A stretch of DNA of 64,000 bases from Sabulicella glaciei (GTDB lineage Bacteria > Pseudomonadota > Alphaproteobacteria > Acetobacterales > Acetobacteraceae). Below the pieces are notes generated by a model that saw only the letters and a program-made list of their open reading frames with translations, was not told where the DNA came from and did not search any database. Below are positions 26,704 to 35,300 of this stretch, piece by piece; position 1 is the stretch's first letter, and every line of letters starts with the position of its first letter. A program made the translations under genes and the position numbers. The DNA lies in NCBI RefSeq assembly GCF_026183895.1, contig NZ_JAPFQI010000001.1, forward strand, positions 525,510 through 589,509, read 5' to 3'.

Positions 26704-28146
26704 ATGTCTGTCGGCCCCAGGCTCGACCTTCGGCAGTCGCAATCGCTGGTGATGACGCCGCAGCTGCGGCAGGCGATCAAGCTTCTTCATGCCTCGAACG
26801 TGGAGGTCGCCGCCTTTGTCGAGGAGGAGCTTGAGCGCAACCCGCTCCTGGAGCGGGAGGAGGGCAGCGTCGCCGTCGCACCCGAGGCGCCCGTCCCGGA
26901 CTCGGCGGAGGCCGCCGCCTCCGACCGCATCGCCGAGGCACCGCTCGATGTCGACCTTTCCAACGTCCAAGAGGATGGCGAGTCCTGGCAGCCTGCGTCC
27001 GGGCCGGGTGGGCGGACGGATTTCGGCGAGGGGCTCGACTCGCTTGAGACCGTCGCCGCCGCGTCGCCCAGCCTGCGGGAACGCCTCGCTGAGCAGATTC
27101 GCCTTTCCTTTCCCGAAGGGCGGGAGCGGATGGTCGCCGCGGCGCTGCTCGCCCTGCTGGATCCGTGTGGCCGGTTCCTGGCTGAGCCCGCCCGGGTGGC
27201 CGACGCGCTGGGCTGCGAGGAAGCGCTGGTCGAGGCGGTGCGGGGGAGGCTGATGCGCTTCGAGCCTGTCGGCATCTTCGCCCGCGACCTGCGTGAATGC
27301 CTGAAGGTGCAGCTGGTCGAGCGCGGACGGTTCGACCCATTCATGGAGCGGCTTCTGGACAACCTCCCCCTCCTCGCCCAGCGCGACATGCGTGGGCTCC
27401 AGGCAGCGTGTGGTGTCGATGCCGAGGACCTCGCCGAGATGGTGGCGGAGCTCAGGCGCCTCGACCCCAAGCCGGGCGCGGGGGCGGATGACGAAACGGC
27501 CCGCACCGTGCAGGCCGACATCCTGATGCGTCCGGATCACGATGGCGGCTGGGTGTTGGAGCTGAACTCGGAAACCATGCCGCGCGTGCTGGTCAACCGG
27601 GGCTTCGCGGCGCGCGCCACCGTGTCCTGCAGGGACCGCGATGGCCGCAACTTCCTGCAGGAGCAGCTGCAATCCGCCAATTGGCTGGTGAAGAGCCTGG
27701 AGCAGCGCGCGAACACCATCCTGCGCGTCGCCAGCGAGATCGTCCGGCGCCAGGACGGCTTCCTGCGCCATGGCATCAAGTTCCTGCGCCCGCTCATCCT
27801 GCGCGACGTCGCCGATGCGGTGGAATTGCACGAAAGCACGGTCAGCCGCGTCACCTCCAACAAATACATCGCGACGCCACGCGGCCTCCTGGAGCTGAAG
27901 TTTTTCTTCACCACCGCCCTGGGCGGGACCAGTGGAGCGGAGGCGGTCAGTGCCGAGGTCGTGCGCCACCGCATCAGGTCGCTGATCCAGGACGAGACGG
28001 CCGAAACCGTGCTGAGCGACGATGCCATCGTCGCAAGGCTGCGGGAGGAAGGCGTGGACATCGCGCGCCGGACCGTGGCCAAATACCGGGAGGCGCTTCG
28101 CATCCCCTCATCGGTGGAGCGGCGGCGCCAGAAGGCGGCGGGCTGA
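26704..28146 (+). CDS. rpoN: RNA polymerase sigma-54 factor
   Basis: A 480-residue sigma-54. The activator-interaction region I is MSVGPRLDLRQSQSLVMTPQLRQAIKLLHASNVEVAAFVEEELERNPLLE. An acidic linker follows, then the core-binding domain (SLRERLAEQIRLSF, LDPCGRFLAEP) and the DNA-binding domain with HESTVSRVTSNKYIATPRG as helix-turn-helix. The RpoN box ARRTVAKYREALRIPSS lies near the C-terminus. It sits 23 bases after lptB, a conserved alphaproteobacterial order. A possible sigma-54 promoter precedes gltD at 30816. Confidence 0.96.
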   Translation: MSVGPRLDLRQSQSLVMTPQLRQAIKLLHASNVEVAAFVEEELERNPLLEREEGSVAVAPEAPVPDSAEAAASDRIAEAPLDVDLSNVQEDGESWQPASGPGGRTDFGEGLDSLETVAAASPSLRERLAEQIRLSFPEGRERMVAAALLALLDPCGRFLAEPARVADALGCEEALVEAVRGRLMRFEPVGIFARDLRECLKVQLVERGRFDPFMERLLDNLPLLAQRDMRGLQAACGVDAEDLAEMVAELRRLDPKPGAGADDETARTVQADILMRPDHDGGWVLELNSETMPRVLVNRGFAARATVSCRDRDGRNFLQEQLQSANWLVKSLEQRANTILRVASEIVRRQDGFLRHGIKFLRPLILRDVADAVELHESTVSRVTSNKYIATPRGLLELKFFFTTALGGTSGAEAVSAEVVRHRIRSLIQDETAETVLSDDAIVARLREEGVDIARRTVAKYREALRIPSSVERRRQKAAG

Positions 28147-28342
28147 GAAAGGCGGCCCTTCCGCCACGCGAGGGCCGCGACGCCCGCGAAACCTCCGGGG
28201 CGGGCATCGCGGTGCGATCCAGACCACGGCCGCTTGAAGCCTGATCCGGCATTCGGCCGTTGGCATCCCGGAGGGGCCGGCTCGGCCTGGGGAAATGTCC
28301 CTGTCCGGCCGGGCGGCGCCTGGAACGGAGGAAGACGAGACG

Positions 28343-28939
28343 ATGCACATCACCGTCGCCGGCAAGCAGGTTGCCACCAGCGATGCGCTGCGGGTTCACG
28401 TCGAGGAAGGCCTCGGCACCATCACATCGAAATACTTCGATCACGCGCTGGAAGCGCGAGTCACCTTTCGGAAGGCCGCGAAGGGGGCCGGGTCATTTGC
28501 CTGCGACATCAATCTCCATGCCGGTCGCGGGCTGCTCATGCGCGGGGAAGGGCAGGGGCCCGACGCGCACCGTGCCTTCGACGAAGCGGCCGAGCATGTT
28601 GCCAAGCGCCTGCGCCGCTACCGCCGACGCGTGAACGAGCACGCAAGGTCACAGGCCGGGGGCCGCGACGCCAGCGAGATGGCGCGCGAAACCGTGTTCC
28701 GCGGCGAGGAGGAGGACGCGACGGACGAGGCGCAGGCCGCGCCGGACGGGGGAGACCACCCGGCCGTGGTCGCGGAGGACACGCGGGAACTGCACACGCT
28801 GACGGTGGGCGAGGCGACGATGCGCCTGGATCTTGAGGGCGGGCCGGTGCTGGTGTTCCGCAACCGCGCCTCGCAGACAATCAACGTGGTCTACCGGCGC
28901 CCGGACGGGCATATCGGCTGGATCGATCCGGCTAGCTAG
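28343..28939 (+). CDS. hpf: Ribosome hibernation promoting factor, long form
   Basis: A 198-residue long-type HPF. The N-terminal ribosome-binding domain is MHITVAGKQVATSDALRVHVEEGL...KRLRRYRRRVNEHA with a basic patch. After a linker of about 65 residues, the C-terminal dimerisation domain is LTVGEATMRLDLEGGPVLVFRN then NVVYRRPDGHIGWIDP. Long HPF dimerises 70S ribosomes into inactive 100S particles in slow growth. The ATG at 28343 has a GGAGGAAG ribosome-binding site 8 bases upstream, so it is preferred to an in-frame start 16 codons earlier. The 196-base gap after rpoN suggests its own promoter. The usual next gene, ptsN, is missing here. Confidence 0.93.
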   Translation: MHITVAGKQVATSDALRVHVEEGLGTITSKYFDHALEARVTFRKAAKGAGSFACDINLHAGRGLLMRGEGQGPDAHRAFDEAAEHVAKRLRRYRRRVNEHARSQAGGRDASEMARETVFRGEEEDATDEAQAAPDGGDHPAVVAEDTRELHTLTVGEATMRLDLEGGPVLVFRNRASQTINVVYRRPDGHIGWIDPAS

Positions 28940-28957
28940 CGCGCGTCCGGACCTGCC

Positions 28958-29614
28958 TCAGTGCGCGAACAGGTCGGGCTCATCATAGCCCAGCAGGTCC
29001 AGCTTCCCGCGCACCGGCAGGAAATCGCAGCAGGCGAGGGCCAGTTCCAGCCGGCCCTCGCGGCGCAGCAGGGCCTCCAACCGCGCCCAGAGCGCATGGA
29101 GGTGAAGCACGTCGCTGGCCGCATAGGCGCACTGCTCCGGCGTCAGCTCGGCGGCGCCCCAGTCGCTGGTCTGCTGCTGCTTGCTGATCTCGACGCCCAG
29201 CAGGTCACGGCACAGGTCCTTCAGCCCGTGTCGGTCCGTGTAGGTTCGGACCAGCTTGGACGCGACCTTGGTGCAACGAACCGGAGCCACGGTGATGCCC
29301 AGCGCGTTGTGCAGCGCCGCCACGTCGAAGCGGGCGAAGTGGAACAGCTTGATCACGTCGGGCGCGGAAAGCAGCCGTGACAGGTTGTGGGCGGCGCCGA
29401 AGCCGCGTCCGCCAAGGGCTTCCGGAACGAACTGGACGAGGTGCGCCGCCCCATCGCCACTGGAAAGCTGCACGAGGCACAGACGGTCACGTCGCGGGTC
29501 GAGGCCCATTGTCTCGGTGTCCACCGCCACCACGGGGCCGAGCGAAAGCCCGTCCGGAAGGTCGTGCGCGTGCAGGTGCACGGTCCCGCCCGGGGTGAAG
29601 AGCGTCTTGGACAT
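28958..29614 (-). CDS. Ribonuclease D-like 3'-5' exonuclease
   Basis: A 218-residue DEDD exonuclease domain protein, the short alphaproteobacterial RNase D type without a full HRDC region. Metal-binding motifs: Exo I VVAVDTETMGLDP (Asp, Glu), Exo II LIKLFHFARFDVAALHNALG (Asp), Exo III QCAYAASDVLHLHALW (Tyr, Asp). KVASKLVRTYTDRHGLKDL is the conserved middle helix. Likely acts in tRNA or small-RNA 3' processing. It is convergent with hpf, 18 bases apart. A tRNA-Leu gene follows upstream on the same strand, 26 bases from its start. Confidence 0.88.
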   Translation of the reverse strand: MSKTLFTPGGTVHLHAHDLPDGLSLGPVVAVDTETMGLDPRRDRLCLVQLSSGDGAAHLVQFVPEALGGRGFGAAHNLSRLLSAPDVIKLFHFARFDVAALHNALGITVAPVRCTKVASKLVRTYTDRHGLKDLCRDLLGVEISKQQQTSDWGAAELTPEQCAYAASDVLHLHALWARLEALLRREGRLELALACCDFLPVRGKLDLLGYDEPDLFAH

Positions 29615-29640
29615 GCGGCGAAACCGTCTCAGGGGAGGAG

Positions 29641-29727
<87 letters not shown>

Positions 29728-29839
29728 AATCAGCGGTGCTGTGAGGCGGGGAATAATGGCGGTGCGGGATGGCGTCAACCCCGTCCCCCGGCCCAGATTC
29801 CTCCCTATAAGGTCGCAGCGGAAGACGGAGGCGCGGCGT

Positions 29840-30769
29840 ATGCGGAAGGTGGCGGCAGTGTTCGGCGGGACGGGATTCATCGGCCGCCAAGTGGTGCAGC
29901 GACTGGCGCGGGAGGATTACGTGGTGCGCGTCTGCGCGCGGCGCCCACCGACCTCGGCGCAGCTGTACACGATGGGACGTGTGGCTCAGGTCGCGACCCT
30001 GGCCGCCGACGTGACGGATGACGCTGCGGTGGCGCGCGCCGTCGCAGGGGCGGAGATCGTGGTGAACACGGTCGGCATCCTCCATGGCGACTTCCAGCGC
30101 ATCCAGGCGGAGGGTCCGGCGCGGATCGGGCGCCACGCTGCGGCGGCCGGGGTGGCGCGGGTCGTCCACCTTTCGGCGATCGGAGCGGACCGGCAAAGCG
30201 CCTCCGCCTATGCCCGGACCAAGGCGGAAGGGGAGGAGGGCCTCCTCGCCGCCTTCCCGCGCGCGACGATCATCCGACCCTCCATCGTCTTCGGCGAGGG
30301 CGATGGGTTCTTCGGGCGATTCGGGCCCATGGCGGCTTGGCTGCCCGTCATGCCCGTCATCAAGGGTCAGACGCGGTTTCAGCCCGTCCATGTCGGGGAT
30401 GTCGCCGACGCGGTGCTGGCCTGCCTGCGCGACCCGGCGACCGAGGGTCGCATCTTCGAGGTGGCGGGTCCGCGCGTCTGGACCTTCCGCGAACTCCTCG
30501 CCTTCACCCTGAAGGAAACGGGACGCGACAAGCGCCTCGTCGCGATTCCCGACGGGCTCGCGAGGATGCAGGCTTGGCTCGGGGAGTTCCTGCCCAACCC
30601 GCCGCTGACCCGCGATCAGCTGCTGCTTCTGGACAGGGACAATGTCGCTTCGGCGGACATGCCTGGGTTGAAGGAACTCGGCCTGACGCCGAAAGCCGTG
30701 GAGGCGGTCATGCCGCGCCTCCTGAGCCGCTTCCGTTCGGGCGGTGGCCGGCGTATCCGCGATAACTGA
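29840..30769 (+). CDS. Complex I NDUFA9-like NAD(P)-binding protein
   Basis: A 309-residue atypical SDR. The N-terminal cofactor loop is VAAVFGGTGFIGRQVVQRLA, followed by VVNTVGILHGDFQRIQAEGPARIGRHA, LSAIGADRQSASAYARTKAEGE (Tyr/Lys pair in YARTKAE), IIRPSIVFGEGDGFF and a C-terminal PPLTRDQLLLLDRDNVAS. These blocks match the bacterial relatives of the NDUFA9 accessory subunit of NADH dehydrogenase; the bacterial role (quinone or membrane related) is not settled. A GGAGG site at 27-31 of the 29800s (29827-29831) sits 8 bases before the chosen ATG at 29840. Confidence 0.88.
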   Translation: MRKVAAVFGGTGFIGRQVVQRLAREDYVVRVCARRPPTSAQLYTMGRVAQVATLAADVTDDAAVARAVAGAEIVVNTVGILHGDFQRIQAEGPARIGRHAAAAGVARVVHLSAIGADRQSASAYARTKAEGEEGLLAAFPRATIIRPSIVFGEGDGFFGRFGPMAAWLPVMPVIKGQTRFQPVHVGDVADAVLACLRDPATEGRIFEVAGPRVWTFRELLAFTLKETGRDKRLVAIPDGLARMQAWLGEFLPNPPLTRDQLLLLDRDNVASADMPGLKELGLTPKAVEAVMPRLLSRFRSGGGRRIRDN

Positions 30770-30815
30770 AAGGACCGATTTGGACCTAATGAAAGTGCGG
30801 TAGGTAGGGCTGCAA

Positions 30816-30830
30816 TGGCACGAAGTAAGC
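30816..30830 (+). promoter_or_regulatory. Candidate sigma-54 (-24/-12) promoter upstream of gltD
   Basis: TGGCACGAAGTAAGC has the GG and GC dinucleotides exactly 10 bases apart and a perfect TGGCAC -24 half. The -12 half is AAGC rather than TTGC, so the match is partial. It lies about 105 bases before the gltD start in a gap lacking an obvious sigma-70 promoter; glutamate synthase genes are plausible nitrogen-regulated targets and rpoN is encoded nearby. Confidence 0.35.
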
Positions 30831-30845
30831 GAAGGGGATGATAAG

Positions 30846-30860
30846 GTCAGTAATACTGAC
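30846..30860. promoter_or_regulatory. Palindrome upstream of gltD, candidate operator
   Basis: GTCAGTAATACTGAC is a perfect 7-base inverted repeat (GTCAGTA / TACTGAC) around a single A, in an AT-richer stretch 75 bases before gltD and 16 bases after the candidate sigma-54 site. A dimeric regulator could bind here. The protein is unknown. Confidence 0.4.
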
Positions 30861-30934
30861 ATGAATCGCAACTTCGCGCTTCCCAAGGGGGAGTTCCTGC
30901 GCTAATCGCTGCGGGCCCGCTGAAAGGATGCCCC

Positions 30935-32374
30935 ATGGCTGAGCGCATGCTGCAATTCGTCCGCCTGTCGCAGCAAACGCCCCAGAAGCGTACGGCCAGC
31001 CAGCGGCGCGAGGATTTCCGCGAGATCTATAACCGCTTCGACCCGGAGAGCGCGTCGGAGCAAGCAAGCCGATGCTCCCAGTGCGGTGTGCCGTTCTGTC
31101 AGGTGCATTGTCCGCTCAACAACAACATCCCCGACTGGCTGAAGCTGACGGCCGAGGGACGGCTGGAAGAGGCTTACGAGGTCGCTGCCGCGACCAACAC
31201 CTTCCCCGAAGTGTGCGGCCGCGTCTGCCCGCAGGACCGCCTCTGCGAAGGCAATTGCGTGATCGAGAAGGGCTTCGACTCGGTCACGATCGGCAGCGTC
31301 GAGCGGTACATCGTGGACACGGCCTGGGAGAAGGGCTGGGTGAAGCCGCCCACCCCCTCGCGGGAGAACGGGTATTCGGTCGGCATCATCGGCGCCGGGC
31401 CGGCGGGGCTCGCCGCGGCCGAGCGGCTGCGCATCCGCGGCTTCGCCGTGCATGTCTATGACCGCTACGACCGTGTCGGCGGGCTCATGATCTACGGCAT
31501 CCCTAGCTTCAAGCTGGAGAAGGAGGTCGTGATGGCCCGCTGGAAGCAGTTTGAGGCCGGCGGAATCCAGTTTCACCTGGGCGTGGAGATCGGCCGCGAC
31601 ATCACGCTTGAGGCGCTGCGCGAGCGCCATGACGCGATCTTCCTCGCCACCGGCGTCTACAAGGCGCGGGACGTGGAACTGCCCGGCGCAGAGCTTTCGG
31701 GCATCGTTCCGGCACTCGCCTACCTGACCGCCAGCAACCGCCAGGGCCTGGGCGACTCGGTTCCCGAGTTCGAGTCGGGTGCACTCGACGCCGCGGGCAA
31801 GCATGTCGTGGTCATCGGTGGCGGCGACACGGCTATGGACTGCGTCCGCACGGCGGTTCGCCAGGGCGCCGCCTCGGTGAAGTGCCTGTATCGTCGCGAC
31901 AAGGCGAACATGCCCGGCTCCATGCGCGAGGTGCGCAACGCGGAGGAGGAGGGGGTCGAGTTCCTTTGGCTCTCCGCCCCGGCGGGCTTCGAGGGCAAGG
32001 CGGGCGCGGTCGTCGCCGTCCGGGCCACGCAGATGCATCTCGGCCTGCCCGACGTCACGGGCCGCCAGCAGGTCGAGCCCATTCCGGGCAGCGAGTTCAC
32101 GGTGCAGGCCGACCTCGCCATCAAGGCGTTGGGCTTCGACCCGGAGGACCTTCCGGCGATGTTCAACGAGCCGGCGCTGACCGTGACGCGCTGGGGCACG
32201 CTGAAGGTGGACCATCGTACCATGATGACGGACCTGCCCGGCGTGTTCGCCGGCGGCGACATCGTGCGCGGCGCATCGCTGGTGGTGTGGGGCATCCGCG
32301 ACGGCCGCGACGCGGCGGAGCAGATCGCGGAATACGTCTTGAGCAAGGCGCAAGTCGCCCGGGCGGCGGAGTGA
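30935..32374 (+). CDS. gltD: Glutamate synthase small subunit
   Basis: A 479-residue NADPH-dependent beta subunit of glutamate synthase. The N-terminal Fe-S module has CSQCGVPFCQVHCPLNNNIPDW and CGRVCPQDRLCEGNC, giving two [4Fe-4S] ligand sets. The FAD site is VGIIGAGPAGLAAAERLRIRG, the NADPH site is VVVIGGGDTAMDCVRTAVRQG, and ALGFDPEDLP plus GVFAGGDIVRGASLVVW close the FAD domain. It passes NADPH electrons to GltB for glutamate formation from glutamine and 2-oxoglutarate. gltD precedes gltB here, the reverse of E. coli order, with the genes essentially abutting. Confidence 0.95.
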   Translation: MAERMLQFVRLSQQTPQKRTASQRREDFREIYNRFDPESASEQASRCSQCGVPFCQVHCPLNNNIPDWLKLTAEGRLEEAYEVAAATNTFPEVCGRVCPQDRLCEGNCVIEKGFDSVTIGSVERYIVDTAWEKGWVKPPTPSRENGYSVGIIGAGPAGLAAAERLRIRGFAVHVYDRYDRVGGLMIYGIPSFKLEKEVVMARWKQFEAGGIQFHLGVEIGRDITLEALRERHDAIFLATGVYKARDVELPGAELSGIVPALAYLTASNRQGLGDSVPEFESGALDAAGKHVVVIGGGDTAMDCVRTAVRQGAASVKCLYRRDKANMPGSMREVRNAEEEGVEFLWLSAPAGFEGKAGAVVAVRATQMHLGLPDVTGRQQVEPIPGSEFTVQADLAIKALGFDPEDLPAMFNEPALTVTRWGTLKVDHRTMMTDLPGVFAGGDIVRGASLVVWGIRDGRDAAEQIAEYVLSKAQVARAAE

Positions 32375-32379
32375 CGGAC

Positions 32380-35300
32380 ATGGAACGCGACTACGTCGAG
32401 AACTGGCAGCGCAACGCCGCCCTCCTCAACGAGGCCGGCATCGACACGACCGAGCACGACGCCTGCGGCGTCGGCCTCGTCGCCGCGCTGGACGGAAAGC
32501 CATCGCGCGCCGTGGTGCGCGCGGGCATCGATGCGCTGAAGGCGGTCTGGCATCGCGGCGCGGTGGACGCGGACGGCAAGACCGGCGACGGCGCCGGCAT
32601 CCATGTCGAGCTGGCGCCCGAGTTCTTCGAGGACGCGGTGCGCCTGGGCGGCGACACGCTGCGCCCCGGCCTGATCTCCGTGGGCATGGTGTTCCTGCCC
32701 AAGACGGATTTCGGCGCGCAGGAGCGCTGCCGCACCATCGTCGAGACGGAGATCCTCGGCATGGGGTTCGGCATCTATGGCTGGCGCCAAGTGCCGATCA
32801 ACGCCACCGTGATCGGCGAGAAGGCGAACGCGACCCGTCCCGAGATCGAGCAGATCCTGATCTACGACCCGGAAGGGCGCGACCAGGCGACGACGGAACG
32901 CGACCTCTACGTCACGCGGCGCCGGATCGAGAAGCAGGCCATCGCCGCCCAGATCCCGGAGCTGTACCTCTGCTCCCTCTCCTCGCGCTCCATCATCTAC
33001 AAGGGGATGTTCCTCGCCGAGGCGCTGAGCGAATTCTATCCCGACCTGCAGGATGAGCGCTTCGTCAGTCGCTTCGCCATCTACCACCAGCGCTACTCGA
33101 CCAACACCTTCCCGACGTGGCGCCTGGCCCAGCCCTTCCGGATGCTGGCGCATAACGGCGAAATCAACACGCTGTCGGGCAACGTGAACTGGATGAAGGC
33201 GCACGAGACTCGCCTCTCCCATCCGCTGCTCGACCCGTTCCTGGACGACATCAAGCCGGTGGTGCAGGCCGGCAACTCCGACACGGCCTGCCTCGACAAC
33301 GTGTTCGAGTTGATGGTGCGTGGCGGGCGCGACGCCCCGATGGCCAAGGCGATGCTCATTCCCGAGAGCATCGGCAACAACGCCACCATGCCGCAGCCGC
33401 ATCACGACCTGTTCCTGTACTGCAACGCCGTGATGGAGCCGTGGGACGGCCCCGCCGCCGTCTGCGCGACGGATGGGCGTTGGGTCGTCGCCGGCCTTGA
33501 CCGGAACGGCCTGCGTCCGCTGCGCTACACGATGACCGACGACAAGCTGCTGATCGTGGGCAGCGAGACCGGCATGGTGAAGCTGCGCGAGGATCAGATC
33601 ATCGCGAAGGGCCGCGTCGGCCCCGGCCAGTGCATCGGCGTGGACCTTGACGAAGGCCGCCTCTACCTCGACGGCGAACTCAAGGACACGCTCGCGGCCC
33701 GCAAGCCCTTCGGCCAGTGGGTGAACCGCACCACCCGCATCGACGAGATCGTCCGCAAGTCCGGCGCGAAGCCCGAGCAGATGACGGGCGAGGCGCTGCG
33801 CCGCGCCCAGCTCGCCATGGGCTACACCATGGAGGAGCTGGAGCAGATCCTGCACCCGATGGTCGAGGACGCGCAGGAGGCGGTCGGCTCCATGGGCGAC
33901 GACACGCCCATCGCCGTGCTGTCGGGCCATTATCGCGGCCTGCATCATTACTTCCGCCAATCCTTCTCGCAGGTCACGAACCCGCCCATCGACAGCCTGC
34001 GCGAGACGCGGGTGATGACGATCCGCACGCGCCTGGGCAACCTCGGCAACATCCTCGATGAGGATCCGAGCCAGTGCGACATGCTCATGCTGGACAGCCC
34101 GGTCCTTTCGACCGCCGAGTTCCAGGCGATGCGCAACTACATGGGTGCCAGCGCCTGCGAAGTAGACTGCACCTTCCCGGTGAGCGAGGGCGAGGCCGGG
34201 CTGAAGCGCGCGCTTGAGCGCATCCGGCGCGAGGCGGAGGACGGCGTGCGCTCCGGCTGCCAGCACGTCATCCTGACCGACGAGGCGCAGGAGCGCGAGC
34301 GCGCGGCGGTCCCGATGATCCTGGCGGTCAGCGCGGTTCACACACACCTCGTCCGCACCTCGCTCCGCACTTTCGTGTCGCTGAACGTGCGCTGCGCCGA
34401 ATGCCTGGACGTGCACTACTTCGCCGTGCTGGTCGGCGCCGGCGCCACGACCGTCAACGCCTACCTGGCCGAGGCCTCCATCGCCGACCGCCACCGGCGC
34501 GGCCTGTTCGGGGACGTCGCGCTGGAAGTGGCGATCGGCCGGTTCAAGAAGGCGGTGGACAAGGGGATGCTGAAGGTGATGTCCAAGATGGGCATCTCCG
34601 TCCTGTCCTCCTATCGCGGCGGAATGAACTTCGAGGCCATCGGCCTGTCGCGCGCTCTGGTCGCCGAGTATTTCCCGGGCGTCGCCTCGCGCATTTCCGG
34701 CATCGGGCTGAATGGCCTCGCGCGTCGCGTGCTCGTCATGCACGAGCGTGCCTTCGGCTCGGAAGTCGTGGTTCTGCCGGTGGGCGGCTTGTATAAGCTG
34801 CGTCAGCGCGGCGAGGCGCACGCCTTCGGCGGCACGCTGATCCACACGCTGCAGCGCGCGGTGGAGACGGACAGCTACCAGACCTTCAAGCGCTACAGCG
34901 AACTCGTCCGCAAGCAGCCGCCCGTCGCGCTGCGCGACCTGCTGGATTTCCGCGGCGAGCGGCAGAAGCCCATCGCGCTGGAGGACGTGGAAAGCATCAC
35001 CGAGATCCGCAAGCGCCTGCTGGCGCCGGGCATCTCCCTCGGCGCGCTGAGCCCCGAGGCGCACGAGACGCTGTCCATCGCGATGAACCGCATTGGCGCC
35101 CGCTCCGACAGCGGTGAGGGCGGCGAGGATCCGGAGCGCGCGAAGCCGCGCCAGAATGGCGACAACGCGAACAGCGCCATCAAGCAGATCGCCTCGGGCC
35201 GCTTCGGCGTTACCGCCGAATACCTGAACAACTGTCGCGAGATCGAGATCAAGGTCGCCCAGGGCGCCAAGCCCGGCGAGGGCGGGCAGCTTCCCGGCTT

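Noticed and set aside
28147-28342. Possible sigma-54 site TTGGCATCCCGG in the rpoN-hpf gap
   Set aside because: The GC element is not at the required spacing from the GG, so it does not meet the -24/-12 pattern.
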